Notes: generated from the sequence alone by a model not told the origin. A stretch of DNA of 58,174 nt from Clostridia bacterium (GCA_017476605.1 JAFUZM010000005.1:1-58174); one strand, 5' to 3'. Counted from the stretch's first letter, positions 24,520 to 34,208 are shown. Numbers and translations: made by a program.

Positions 24520-27500
24520 CTATCTCCTTGGCACTATTACCGTTTTAAAGCCGTCATCTTCAAGCAACAAACCTTCTCCATTTGGAAGCGTACACCGCAA
24601 GTCTGCACGAACGCCTGTCCATGGGCAGGAAATGCCCCTGAATCCGCCCATAACAAGACCTCGCTTCATTCTAAGTATGTCTTGAATCGGACGTTTATTA
24701 TCATTGCCATTGATGATAAATAGATCTGCACCAAGGAGTACAATGGTCATAATCTTGTCTCCAACACGTACAAGCTCTCCAACGAACTCGCATACTGGAA
24801 TCAGTTGATTCTCAAGAAATCCTCTAACATCATCAATAGCCAGTACAATAGTTCTGTATTGATTATGATATGCTTCTATCTTCGTATCATCACCATTCGC
24901 CGCAAGATATGCTGCAACTCGGCGATCAGTTTCGGGTTTTGAAATCTCATTAAAATAGCGATCAGTTTCTCTACTGCGAGCATCATAGATTTCCAATCCG
25001 TTTTCTTCTGCATACCTTTGTATCTCCGGAGCATTGCCAAAGAGAACAATTTCCGCTCCCTGTGCACGCAGAATTTCACATACAGAAAGAAGAGTTGCTG
25101 TAATACCTGAGCCTTTTTCGCCGGTAATCAGCCAACTAGCCTTCTGTGTAAAGTCAACCTCCACAATACTGGCGCTCAATTTATCCAGCATGAATGGAAA
25201 CCGTCCTACCGGGCAATCTCGATAGTCTCCGTTTTCCATTTCAAGCAAATGCTTGAGACTGAAATTCTCGGGAATGCGAGCAATGCCGCCTCGAATCTCT
25301 CCATTCCAGGCTTCTTTCATCTGCTCGGCTAATTTGCGTATAGCCAGCGTTCTCTCCCTATTGTCTGTTGAAGCAAAGATCGCAGTCTGTGTTTCGCAGA
25401 GGCTGCCTGGGCCTATGGCAAGCCCACGACCAGCCGTAGGCATAATCTGTGTTTCCTCAGCAGAAATATGACCATCCACACGCAGAACTTCTTTATAAAG
25501 ATCCTTTTCGCCAAGCCGCAACGCAATACCTTTAAAGCTCGGTGCCAATTTATAAGGAAGTTCATCCCTATGCAAAGACATTGCCGTGATCACAAAGTAG
25601 ATACCCCGACTGGAGCTCTCCTGTAGCAGTCGCCCAAGCAGCGTAAGCTGATTCTCGGGAATGACTTCAAGCATCTGTGCAAGACGGTCAACAAAGACGA
25701 TGATTGCAGGCAGCGTTTCTTTTCCAGATATCGCAGCAATCTCATTGTACTGTTCAAAACTATCCGTCGTCAGTTCCTCAAACAGGAGACGGCGGCGTGC
25801 ATCTTCCTCTGCAATATGATCAAGAAGCCGGATGATCTCATCTTCCTTGTCACGGACAACGAGATCAATGGTATGCGGCAGCTCATTTAATACATTCAGT
25901 ACATTTCCAGTCAGACTGAAAATGTAGAAATTCACCTGATCCGGCGAGTACCGAAGTGCCAGCGACAGTACAAGGGTCTGCAGGAATGTCGTTTTACCTG
26001 TTGACGCGGGGCCTACAACCATATAGTTGTGTGCCTCTGTCAGATTGATGGAAATCGGAATATATCTCTGCCCGGGTGTATCATCCAGCATGCCATACGG
26101 AACCGTAATCGGCGAAAGCGGGACATGTTTCCACCCAGTCTCGGCAGTAAACGCAAATTCAGATACACCCGGCACCTGATTCAGATACAGTATCCGACCC
26201 ATCTCATCCAGCCAAAGACGTTTCGTCCTCTTCAAATGATGCTCTCTGCATACCTGCTCGATTCTCCGGATAACCGCATCCATCTGGGTCTCACAACGAT
26301 CCCAATAGGTAAATCCTGCTCTTCTTGGTGGATGAATTCCCCGAATTCTGCGTTTTTTCCGCCTTGAAATCAGTGCCGATGGGCCACCATTGTTTGCCTT
26401 TTCAGTTAAAAGAATCTTGACCAGACTCTTTCCCTGCTTATGCTTCTTTTTCACCCGAATCGGCTGACCAGATCCGTTTAATACCTTGGGAATCTCCTCG
26501 GAACTTAGCGTTCCAGGTGCATAATCCGCACCTGAATAGCTGGCTTGAACCTGTTCAAAAATCTCATCGTTTCCAACCTGAACATAGCATCTGCCCATTC
26601 CACGCAGATAAGCCGCGTCTGGCCGCTTCAACATATCATTGGAATCTCCACGACTTGCTACCCGAAGACAGATTCTGAAACGGGTATTGGACCAGATTTC
26701 ATCATCCACAGAGTTAGATGGTTTCTGCGTGGCCAGGATCAGATGCAGGCCAACACTGCGGCCGACACGCGCCGCACTGACCAGTTCACGCATGAAATCC
26801 GGCTGTTCGCGCTTGAGCTCAGCAAACTCATCAACGACGATAACAATATGCCCCAGAGGTTTTTCCTTTGGATCGTTATTGAAGAAGCGAATATAGTCGT
26901 CGATATGATCAATACCAAGACGCTTAAAGGCTTCCTCGCGTCTCTTGATCTCACCCTTGATGGACTGAAGCGCACGCTGAATGGCGCGCTCACCCTGCAA
27001 GTTGTCGATAATTCCGGCAATATGTGGAAGACGCGACATGGCATTAGCCATTCCGCCGCCCTTATAGTCAATCAGGATAAACTGGACCTGTTCCGGATGA
27101 TAATTAAGTGCAAGCGAAAGAATATAGGTCTGCAGCATGACCGATTTTCCAGAACCTGTGGTACCAGCTGCCAACCCATGTGGTCCATGGCCCTGTGATT
27201 TATCCGAAATATCAAGGACAAATGGGCGAGATCCGGAACCGATGCCGACAATCGCCTTGATTCCCTCATAGGCATGGTTCTCGTTCCAGAAGCGCCAGAC
27301 ATCCAAATCTCTCGTATTACGCACACCATATACATCCAGGAAATTGACAAGAGTGGGAATCGCAGAATTCTCCACAGTATCCTTAACCTTGATGGGTGCA
27401 ATGCTCTTTGAGAACCGGAGAAGATCTGCCTGATCCGGGAACTCAAACTGAATGTCCTTGACCTCACCCTGACTGTTGTACATCGCGCCATGAGGCTTGT

Positions 27501-29301
27501 CCGCCTCAATAATCGTATCGCATTCCTTAGGAAGCTCTACGACATTGCGCCCCTGAAGAACCAATGTGAATCCCAGCGGATGGTCAATAACATGCCTCAT
27601 GAAAATATGATTTTCAATCAGCTTAGGATCCGTACAGAAAACGACAAAGCGCGGCAGCTCTCCGCTCTGTGCATGACTGTTCTCTGCATCCTTTTTATTC
27701 TCGCTGGCACCAACCAGCTCATTACGCATCGCCCAGATGTTTTCAAGTGCATTTAAAACATCCTGGATGTTTTCCTCACTGCTGACCACCATGCGCATGT
27801 TCCGTTCCTCGTTCAGAAATACATGCGGTAACCATCTGGCCCATGCCCATTGTGCGGTGTAATGCTCATCTGTCAGAATTGCAATTCTGAGATCATGATA
27901 ACTGTGCATTGCTGCCAGCTGAATCACCATGCTCTGCAAAAGCTTCGGCTCAGAAGATCTGGCCAGAACGCCAATCAGCGAGCGTCTCTTCATATTCAGG
28001 ATGATGGGTGCATTTTGAATCTTTTCATAAGCTTCCTTGAGACGGCGAGGTTCCTTTTTGAGGTCATCTTCCACCATCTCCAGCTTGTTTTCAGAAATGC
28101 TGATTTCCGATGGAAGCAGAATCTCGCCAATTCCTAGTCGGACAGCAGAAAAGTCATCATGCTGTCCGGTACGCTCCCAAAGACGATTATTCTTAGCACT
28201 TGGCAGTGTAATACAGGATGCAATGGACAGATTGTTTTCATTAAGCCTTTCCCGTTCCTTCTGAACCAGGGATTCAAGCTTAATCTCTGTCTCTGCAATG
28301 TAATCTTCATACACCTGCCGACGTTTTACTTCGTATTCTTCCACTCCCTTTTTACGATATCTCATACTTATGAGACCCCAAAATACAGAAAGCATTGCTG
28401 ATCCACCAGTCATAATCAGAATACTTCTGGGATCCCGACCTGTAACAAAGGAGCTAAGCAACATAGGGATGACCATCGTCATTGACGGACCTAACGTCAA
28501 TAAAATTGGCATATTATTCCCGCCCTGCTTTGCAACTGGCCCTTCAATGATGATTTTTTCATCTTCCATTGGATGGATAATCCGTGGCTTGCGGTTATAA
28601 AGTCGTCCTGAGCTTTTTATACTTATATCCGGAACCCCGGATTTAAGCTCAAGCGGCTGAACTGCCTCCAAATTGATTTTGTTCACTGCCGCTTTATTGA
28701 CGGCAATGCGATCTCCCATGTAATAGATCCTGACGATGCCGTCCAGGACGATCATGTCCCCCATCGAAAGCATGGTCGATTCATTTGAAATCAGTGACCC
28801 GTTCAGGTAGACCTGCTGCCCCTGGCTGACGAACAGAACACACTTTCCTGCATAATTGCGAAGCTCGGTCATTCCTCCGCCGGACCTTAAAACGATGTCC
28901 GCACCGTCTTTGCTGCCGATGGACACAGTCTGCTCCTGAGGAAGGTAATACTTGGTCATGACCGTGTAGCTACGGCTGCATTTCTCCGGCAAAATGCGAA
29001 TTCTGAGATCCTCTTTCTTCTTTCCCTGCCGTTCCAGGACCCGCCCCAGCAGAGCTGTTGGTTCCATGCAGATCGTCTTTCCGGGAAGAATCTCAATCTC
29101 ATCATTGGTCCCTGATTCCCAGCAGAATCCACTTTCCGGCAGAAGATAGCCCCTGCCCTCAAGAGAACGTGCCGCAAGAATGATGTTTCGATCCCATCCC
29201 GTATACTCTGCGGGAATCGTCACCTTGGTCTGCCACGTGTCGCCCTCCGGCAGATAAACGCCATAGTGAAACTGATTGATATAAATTGAAAGATAATACA
29301 T
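24520..29301 (-). CDS. essC: EssC-type T7SS FtsK/SpoIIIE ATPase with N-terminal FHA domain
   Basis: EssC is the membrane motor of Firmicute T7SS. The 1593-residue protein (ATG at 29299-29301, AAGGAAC upstream) has an FHA-like N-terminal region (QTVSIGSKDGADIVLRSGGG; GQQVYLNGSLISNESTMLSM), two membrane helices near residues 267-312 (LTLGPSMTMVIPMLLSSFV; ILIMTGGSAMLSVFWGLI), then three ATPase domains. Domain 1 has a full Walker A, AAGTTGSGKSVMLQ (about 714), and Walker B HIVIVVDEFAEL. Domain 2 has VGPASTGKTTFL (about 1100). Domain 3 reads ITGEKGSGITATLL (about 1394), with Ile in place of the Walker A Lys. The order FHA, two helices, three ATPases is that of EssC/YukB. It follows the FHA membrane gene by 14 bases. 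Confidence 0.95.
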   Translation of the reverse strand: MYYLSIYINQFHYGVYLPEGDTWQTKVTIPAEYTGWDRNIILAARSLEGRGYLLPESGFCWESGTNDEIEILPGKTICMEPTALLGRVLERQGKKKEDLRIRILPEKCSRSYTVMTKYYLPQEQTVSIGSKDGADIVLRSGGGMTELRNYAGKCVLFVSQGQQVYLNGSLISNESTMLSMGDMIVLDGIVRIYYMGDRIAVNKAAVNKINLEAVQPLELKSGVPDISIKSSGRLYNRKPRIIHPMEDEKIIIEGPVAKQGGNNMPILLTLGPSMTMVIPMLLSSFVTGRDPRSILIMTGGSAMLSVFWGLISMRYRKKGVEEYEVKRRQVYEDYIAETEIKLESLVQKERERLNENNLSIASCITLPSAKNNRLWERTGQHDDFSAVRLGIGEILLPSEISISENKLEMVEDDLKKEPRRLKEAYEKIQNAPIILNMKRRSLIGVLARSSEPKLLQSMVIQLAAMHSYHDLRIAILTDEHYTAQWAWARWLPHVFLNEERNMRMVVSSEENIQDVLNALENIWAMRNELVGASENKKDAENSHAQSGELPRFVVFCTDPKLIENHIFMRHVIDHPLGFTLVLQGRNVVELPKECDTIIEADKPHGAMYNSQGEVKDIQFEFPDQADLLRFSKSIAPIKVKDTVENSAIPTLVNFLDVYGVRNTRDLDVWRFWNENHAYEGIKAIVGIGSGSRPFVLDISDKSQGHGPHGLAAGTTGSGKSVMLQTYILSLALNYHPEQVQFILIDYKGGGMANAMSRLPHIAGIIDNLQGERAIQRALQSIKGEIKRREEAFKRLGIDHIDDYIRFFNNDPKEKPLGHIVIVVDEFAELKREQPDFMRELVSAARVGRSVGLHLILATQKPSNSVDDEIWSNTRFRICLRVASRGDSNDMLKRPDAAYLRGMGRCYVQVGNDEIFEQVQASYSGADYAPGTLSSEEIPKVLNGSGQPIRVKKKHKQGKSLVKILLTEKANNGGPSALISRRKKRRIRGIHPPRRAGFTYWDRCETQMDAVIRRIEQVCREHHLKRTKRLWLDEMGRILYLNQVPGVSEFAFTAETGWKHVPLSPITVPYGMLDDTPGQRYIPISINLTEAHNYMVVGPASTGKTTFLQTLVLSLALRYSPDQVNFYIFSLTGNVLNVLNELPHTIDLVVRDKEDEIIRLLDHIAEEDARRRLLFEELTTDSFEQYNEIAAISGKETLPAIIVFVDRLAQMLEVIPENQLTLLGRLLQESSSRGIYFVITAMSLHRDELPYKLAPSFKGIALRLGEKDLYKEVLRVDGHISAEETQIMPTAGRGLAIGPGSLCETQTAIFASTDNRERTLAIRKLAEQMKEAWNGEIRGGIARIPENFSLKHLLEMENGDYRDCPVGRFPFMLDKLSASIVEVDFTQKASWLITGEKGSGITATLLSVCEILRAQGAEIVLFGNAPEIQRYAEENGLEIYDARSRETDRYFNEISKPETDRRVAAYLAANGDDTKIEAYHNQYRTIVLAIDDVRGFLENQLIPVCEFVGELVRVGDKIMTIVLLGADLFIINGNDNKRPIQDILRMKRGLVMGGFRGISCPWTGVRADLRCTLPNGEGLLLEDDGFKTVIVPRR

Positions 29302-29315
29302 GAGCACAGTTCCTT

Positions 29316-29846
29316 TCAGTGCTTAACTTTACGGAAAAAGAAACTCTGATCGCTGATGCGCACAACGGATCCTTCACTCAGCAGCTTGGGTTCCCCCTCT
29401 GTCAGTCGTTCCTGATTGACGAAGGTTCCCATCTTGCTGCCCAGGTCCACAATGTAGTAGAGATGACTTTTTTCATCCCAGTAAATCCGGCAATGCTTCC
29501 TGCTGACACTTGTCTGTGAATCCGGAAACATATAGTCATTGCCCCTGGCCCTGCCAAGTTCAAATGTCGGTTTGGTAATTCGAATGACGCCGCTGCCATC
29601 ACTTTTTTCAAGAATGCGGTCTGCCTCAAAAGACTTGCCGCCGCCCTTTTCCTCGTGCTCCCTTTGAGGAAAGAGAACCTCCCAGATATTTGGCGCTGCA
29701 ATCTTGATAATCAGCAGGGCAATCGCCAGCAGCAGGAGAATCACCAGCAGCATGATCGGAGACGTCAGTACAGCGAAAATACCTCCTACCAGAAGAATCA
29801 AGACAATGAGTGACCACAGGAGAATTCGAAGCGTCCTTTCATTCAT
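29316..29846 (-). CDS. Two-helix membrane protein with cytoplasmic FHA domain
   Basis: The 176-residue product starts with two adjacent hydrophobic helices (ILLWSLIVLILLVGGIFAVL; IMLLVILLLLAIALLIIKI, residues 8-50), a charged linker, and an FHA domain (residues 85-172): TFELGRARGNDYMF, QTSVSRKHCRIYWD, YIVDLGSKMGTFVNQERL. The FHA core residues R, S, H and N that bind phosphothreonine peptides are all present. It lies between the VWA-FHA gene and essC with spacings of 11 and 14 bases. It is probably a phosphothreonine reader docking the EssC complex or a kinase; partner identity is inferred. Confidence 0.88.
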   Translation of the reverse strand: MNERTLRILLWSLIVLILLVGGIFAVLTSPIMLLVILLLLAIALLIIKIAAPNIWEVLFPQREHEEKGGGKSFEADRILEKSDGSGVIRITKPTFELGRARGNDYMFPDSQTSVSRKHCRIYWDEKSHLYYIVDLGSKMGTFVNQERLTEGEPKLLSEGSVVRISDQSFFFRKVKH

Positions 29847-29857
29847 CTCAAAAACTC

Positions 29858-32500
29858 CTATCTGTCGTACTCTTCAAACTGTGTATCCGTAAATCCGTCG
29901 TGACCAAGTGCCGTCTCCGTAGGCCTGTCAAGGCTTCCATTTTCAGCAGGAGCATTTATGTCATTCCCGAGGAAAGCGGTTTCCTCGCTATCATATGCAG
30001 CTGAGGTCATGCTCTCCCTCTCATATTTCACGGTAATCTCATGCGCTCCCAGTTTGATCGTATCACCGGGATTCAGCCGCTCAGCGCTGCTGCCCATCAT
30101 GGCTCCGGCCACGGTCTCCTCCATGTTCATGGACGGCTCCAATGTCTTTTGCCCATTGATGACAATCGGCATCTTTTCCGACAGGTTCCGCACCATGAGG
30201 TCATTGCCGCTGAAATAGAGTTCCGCATGCTTCCTAGATGCCGAAATATCGCTGGCATCCAGCTCAATATCGTTTTCACCGGTTCCGCTTCGACTTGCCC
30301 GCCCGATACGAATAAGGCCGCTTTGCTTTACCTCCGGTCCCTCCGGATTCAGAACCATTTCCCGGGATGCACCCTGGTAGGAGATGGTAAAGGTAACCTC
30401 TTTCTCCTTGGGACCAGCTTTGCTGCCCGCCTTTTTCTTCGGCTTCTCGGCCTTTTTGGTCTTCTTAGTGCCTGATCCATTCTCTGCTTCTGATTTTGAG
30501 CCCGGTGTCAGCGCATTGACAATAAGAATAATCAGGACGATGAGCAGTACCGCGACAACAATCAGCAAAATGTAGTTTTTAATGGCGAACGTACCAATGG
30601 ATGTCTCCGACGTCAGCCACTGACTCAGCTTCTCTCCAATGCTGATGTGGTAGGAATCCCCGCCACCCAGAATAAAGATGACATCCGTCCTGGACAGTTC
30701 CTTTCCCTCCGTCGGGTCTGCCCGGCGGTTTGCCTTGTTGAATGCTTCGACAACCTGACGCATGGCATCATCATATACGCCCGGATAGATCGTAAGATTG
30801 AGCCCGCTGTAATATCCCAGTGCGTTCAGTTTATTCTGAATCTCTGCGATCAGAACTTCCCCATCGCCATCGCGATCTCCGAACTTAATCGCATGGATCG
30901 GATCCGGCGTCGGGGTCGGGCTGGTATTGGGAAGCACATCCGGAACCGGTGTGGGCTGAACAACCTCGTTTTGAGGAATATTCTGGATGTAGGCCCATTC
31001 ACTTTCGGTGACGACAACCTCACCGTTCAGCCTTGTAATCTGGCGGTCATTTGCAGCACAGAATGCCTGATACGCAATACTTGTCGCATTGTAGAAGTTT
31101 CCATCAATTGCCCCGTTATAGTATCCATAGGACTTGAGAAACTCCTGCAGCCTGCGGACATTTTCGCTCTCACGCTCCCCAGTTGCCGCAAACGGCGGTT
31201 TCGGAGTCGGGGTCGGGAACGGATCCATTCCGGAAATGTTGGTCCAGTCATCCTCCGTAATGCCGATCTCACCCTCAATCCTCGGAACCATCAGGTGCAT
31301 CAGCTCATAGAAGGAAACCAGAGCATCCCGCGTTGCGTCATTGAAGTTGCCGTCCTGGATGCCGGTATACCATCCCTTTTGTCCCAGGAAGCGCTGCAGC
31401 GCCCGGGTATTTTCACTGTTCTGATCGCCGTACCGTGCGAACCCAACCACGGGCGTTCCCGTATTTACACTGGGATCCGGTTTCGGCACAACATTCCATG
31501 GAATTTCAAACTGCACAGAGGATGTCTGACGATCCTTTACGATCATCACATTCGTCACATGCGGAACCCGCTCCGCAGGAACATCATGGATATCGGCTAT
31601 GATATCCAGCGTTCCCGTAATCTCCTCCGCGAAACTGCTGGCAATCGCCTGTGTTTGATCTGATATCTCCGCCTCGCGATGATAATCCACGACATAGTTG
31701 CGTCCGCCCACGGACTCGACAAAATCCTGGATAGCCTGACGGTTCTGAGTCGACAAGGACAGTTTGTTGGCATTGGTCACCGCGCGGTTGTAAAACAGCA
31801 CGCTTGAAACCGCTACGGGCCTCGTTGAGCGGATGTTGTTTGCGATCACGCTTAAGGACGCTGCCCCTGTGTTTCCCTGAGTATTGTATCCATCGCTCAG
31901 AATGACGATATGGAAGTAATCATAATCCGCTTCCTTTGGCGGGTTTTCCGCCAGATTGACCGCCTGACTGATGGCCGAATAAAGAAGCGCATCGTCTTTT
32001 TTCTTTCCGTTCTTATGCTTTTCGGCAAACTCGTTTGCAACCGAGGCGGATGCCTGGACGCGGCTGATAAATGAACCGCTTGTCTCGATCTTTTCCCCGG
32101 TCCAGAGTACCAGAATGCCATCCTTGTCCCCCGTCACATTCACAAGACGGCCAAGGACATCCTGGATTGCTTTTGTCGCTGTCGCATCATTATCCGCATA
32201 CAGACGGGATACATCCACAATAAAGATATATCCGGTTCGTGCATTTTCATCTTTCTCCGGTATCAGCGGGACATTTTCAATGACTAGCTGATACTGGTCG
32301 GCTTCTGACTTTACGCCCTTTCCTGTAGAATCCAGCACCGTAAAGCGAAGTCCCAGTTTTCCCTCCTCAAGCGCATGAAGACTCAAACCTCGAATATAGA
32401 ACTGTTCGCCTCCATCCGCCGCGCCAAATGACGCACACAAAAGGACCAACAGAAAAACTGCCAACAGGATCGCTTGCATCCACTTTTTCATCCGAGTCAT
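29858..32500 (-). CDS. VWA, triple peptidoglycan-binding, transmembrane and FHA protein
   Basis: The 880-residue product starts at the ATG at 32498-32500 (GGGGAG eight bases before). Domain order: signal-like helix (MQAILLAVFLLVLLCASFGA); a von Willebrand A domain (TGYIFIVDVSRLYADN; YFHIVILSDGYNTQG), whose MIDAS reads DVSRL so may be altered; three PG_binding_1-like modules (LQRFLGQKGWYTGIQDGNF; LQEFLKSYGYYNGAIDGNFY; IQNKLNALGYYSGL); a membrane helix near residue 635 (NYILLIVVAVLLIVLIILIV); a Lys-rich linker; and a C-terminal FHA domain (IRIGRASRSGTGENDIELDA; DISASRKHAELYFSG). The outer part would grip the wall and the FHA lies inside. It heads the EssC operon and may replace EsaA/EssB-type subunits; that is inference. 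Confidence 0.9.
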   Translation of the reverse strand: MTRMKKWMQAILLAVFLLVLLCASFGAADGGEQFYIRGLSLHALEEGKLGLRFTVLDSTGKGVKSEADQYQLVIENVPLIPEKDENARTGYIFIVDVSRLYADNDATATKAIQDVLGRLVNVTGDKDGILVLWTGEKIETSGSFISRVQASASVANEFAEKHKNGKKKDDALLYSAISQAVNLAENPPKEADYDYFHIVILSDGYNTQGNTGAASLSVIANNIRSTRPVAVSSVLFYNRAVTNANKLSLSTQNRQAIQDFVESVGGRNYVVDYHREAEISDQTQAIASSFAEEITGTLDIIADIHDVPAERVPHVTNVMIVKDRQTSSVQFEIPWNVVPKPDPSVNTGTPVVGFARYGDQNSENTRALQRFLGQKGWYTGIQDGNFNDATRDALVSFYELMHLMVPRIEGEIGITEDDWTNISGMDPFPTPTPKPPFAATGERESENVRRLQEFLKSYGYYNGAIDGNFYNATSIAYQAFCAANDRQITRLNGEVVVTESEWAYIQNIPQNEVVQPTPVPDVLPNTSPTPTPDPIHAIKFGDRDGDGEVLIAEIQNKLNALGYYSGLNLTIYPGVYDDAMRQVVEAFNKANRRADPTEGKELSRTDVIFILGGGDSYHISIGEKLSQWLTSETSIGTFAIKNYILLIVVAVLLIVLIILIVNALTPGSKSEAENGSGTKKTKKAEKPKKKAGSKAGPKEKEVTFTISYQGASREMVLNPEGPEVKQSGLIRIGRASRSGTGENDIELDASDISASRKHAELYFSGNDLMVRNLSEKMPIVINGQKTLEPSMNMEETVAGAMMGSSAERLNPGDTIKLGAHEITVKYERESMTSAAYDSEETAFLGNDINAPAENGSLDRPTETALGHDGFTDTQFEEYDR

Positions 32501-32571
32501 ATTCAGCACTCCCCAGGATAGTATTGTTCATTGTCCCCGAATAAATTCATCAGAAATTGTTTATCTCCCAA

Positions 32572-32577
32572 ATTATA
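32572..32577 (-). promoter_or_regulatory. -10 box upstream of the T7SS operon
   Basis: On the minus strand TATAAT lies about 75 bases before the start of the VWA-FHA gene, just downstream of the hairpin at 32600-32635. No good -35 box is spaced for it, so this promoter may need an activator such as the LytTR protein. Confidence 0.45.
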
Positions 32578-32592
32578 CTGGACAGTTCCCCA

Positions 32593-32640
32593 AAAAAAGC
32601 GGAGCGTGCACACATTGATATGTGTGCACGCTCCGTTTTT
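32593..32640. terminator. Bidirectional-type terminator hairpin
   Basis: Perfect 16-base arms (CGGAGCGTGCACACAT at 32600-32615 and its complement at 32620-32635) have a 4-base loop, with an A-tract on the left and T-tract on the right. On the minus strand it terminates the gene at 32656-34086 and separates it from the T7SS operon. Confidence 0.88.
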
Positions 32641-32655
32641 TTCTGTTTCTTTTCC

Positions 32656-34086
32656 TTACAGCGTCTCCAGTGATCGTAGCATTTTCTTCAAATACTGAAC
32701 GGATTCTTCCGGGGAAAGTGTCTCCTCCGGCAAAAACCATTCCTTAAAGAACTGTGTGTAAGAGGACATGATTTCGGGATCTCTCGTCATAATCTCCGCA
32801 TAGCCGTTTTCAAGGTTATAGCTGGTTGCCGCCGGGATAAAACAGAGTCCCTCTCCATCATAGCAAATCAGCTCCGGCCCGATTGCCTCAGGCTTCCTTT
32901 TCAAAAAACGAATCTGAAAGTCTCCCCGCCCTGTACATCTGCCGATCAGGTCCGCCAGAATCTGCTTGCGCTCCTCCACCGTATAGGGTCTCATGCCCCA
33001 AAAGTGGTCCGACATTTTTCCCGTACGAACAAATTCCCACACCTGGTCCGTCATGACATGAATCTGTTCGTTTTTACTGTTTACCGACTGCAGATACCTC
33101 TGCTTTTGTATCTCAATCATTGGCGGAATCGCTGCAGCCCGATCCGGGTACATCTCCAGAAATGGCCCTCCGCGAATGGACCTTGACTGAATTTCAAAAG
33201 GAATCAGCTCGAGTCCGATATCCGGCTTAAAGCGATAAATGGAATGCCTCTTTTCCAGTTTCAGGCAGTACTTGAGATACTCAATGTAATCCGCCTCCGG
33301 CTCCATCACCTCAAAGGGCGTCTGTCTTGAAATGCTTGCTCTCTGTATTTCTTCCATTATCCCTCTTTCCAGACGCTCTCCATTCTCAAGTGCGGCCGGA
33401 ACGGCACACCTCTGATTCACGCACAGCAAGATCTCGCATTGCTTTTTACCTTTCAGCAGGATGAAATTCATAAGGTGGGATGGATCCCCCGGTAACTCCG
33501 TACTGGTCTTTCGTCTTGACAATACGTATGCACAGTACCGCGGGTGATAGATCATCGGGAAAATGCTTTCAATTTCATGAATCGTATTGATGCTTGCAAC
33601 ATGCTCATACAGATAGTGGTAAATATAGCAGGAAAAGCGACAGTTCCTTAAGGAATGCACCAGTTCCTTGGATACACACCCTACAATTCGGATTTCAGCG
33701 GGATCAAACGCCTCAACATAGCGTTCCAGTGGGACCTCTTTCCCCTCTGAAAGGACCATGAACCTCTCCTGATCCTCCTCTGGCTCCTGCTCAAGCTCCA
33801 TCAGCCGCATCCATATTTCGGTCTCAATCCCGCTTAGCTGCTTTCGGATCCGCTGTCCCAGATGCCTTGTTTCCTGAGAAATAAACAGGTTTTCCGCACT
33901 TTTCTCCACCCGATCCAGAAAATCCTGGATCGCCTTATCCCCGGCTTTCCCCTGTGCCAGTCGATCCAGTGAGGTCGCGCTTGAATACTGCAGCAGCGTC
34001 GCCATCCTCTTTCTCGAAATGTCATTCTCTGTGCACACGTCCTCAATCAGCTTCTGAACCTCTCGGGAATGATTTGCTCTCCCCAT
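32656..34086 (-). CDS. Unrecognised protein with possible N-terminal helix-turn-helix
   Basis: The 476-residue product has no signal peptide or membrane helix. The first 65 residues (EVQKLIEDVCTENDISRKRM; ATLLQYSSATSLDRLAQGKA) resemble an XRE-type helix-turn-helix or similar bundle. The rest has mixed alpha/beta character (MVLSEGKEVPLERYVEAFDP; IRIVGCVSKELVHSLRNCRF; WEFVRTGKMSDHFWGMRPYT; LICYDGEGLCFIPAATSYNL) and matches no family I can name. An effector-domain regulator that controls the neighbouring surface protein or T7SS genes is conceivable. The ATG at 34084-34086 follows AGAGGAG. Its own terminator at 32593-32640 isolates it from the T7SS operon. Confidence 0.65.
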   Translation of the reverse strand: MGRANHSREVQKLIEDVCTENDISRKRMATLLQYSSATSLDRLAQGKAGDKAIQDFLDRVEKSAENLFISQETRHLGQRIRKQLSGIETEIWMRLMELEQEPEEDQERFMVLSEGKEVPLERYVEAFDPAEIRIVGCVSKELVHSLRNCRFSCYIYHYLYEHVASINTIHEIESIFPMIYHPRYCAYVLSRRKTSTELPGDPSHLMNFILLKGKKQCEILLCVNQRCAVPAALENGERLERGIMEEIQRASISRQTPFEVMEPEADYIEYLKYCLKLEKRHSIYRFKPDIGLELIPFEIQSRSIRGGPFLEMYPDRAAAIPPMIEIQKQRYLQSVNSKNEQIHVMTDQVWEFVRTGKMSDHFWGMRPYTVEERKQILADLIGRCTGRGDFQIRFLKRKPEAIGPELICYDGEGLCFIPAATSYNLENGYAEIMTRDPEIMSSYTQFFKEWFLPEETLSPEESVQYLKKMLRSLETL

Positions 34087-34189
34087 TTACACTCCTCTTT
34101 TCCCATCTGCATATGGCCCCTCTGTATGGTAAGCGGTGACCTTTGCGCCGCATTATATCATCTTCTTCAGCTGTGCACAAATAGAAAAA

Positions 34190-34208
34190 GGCAGGACAAT
34201 GTCCTGCC
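34190..34208 (-). terminator. Terminator of the InlB-repeat surface protein gene
   Basis: GGCAGGAC/GTCCTGCC arms with a 3-base loop are followed on the minus strand by CTTTTTCTATTT, eleven bases beyond the stop codon at 34219. Confidence 0.75.
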
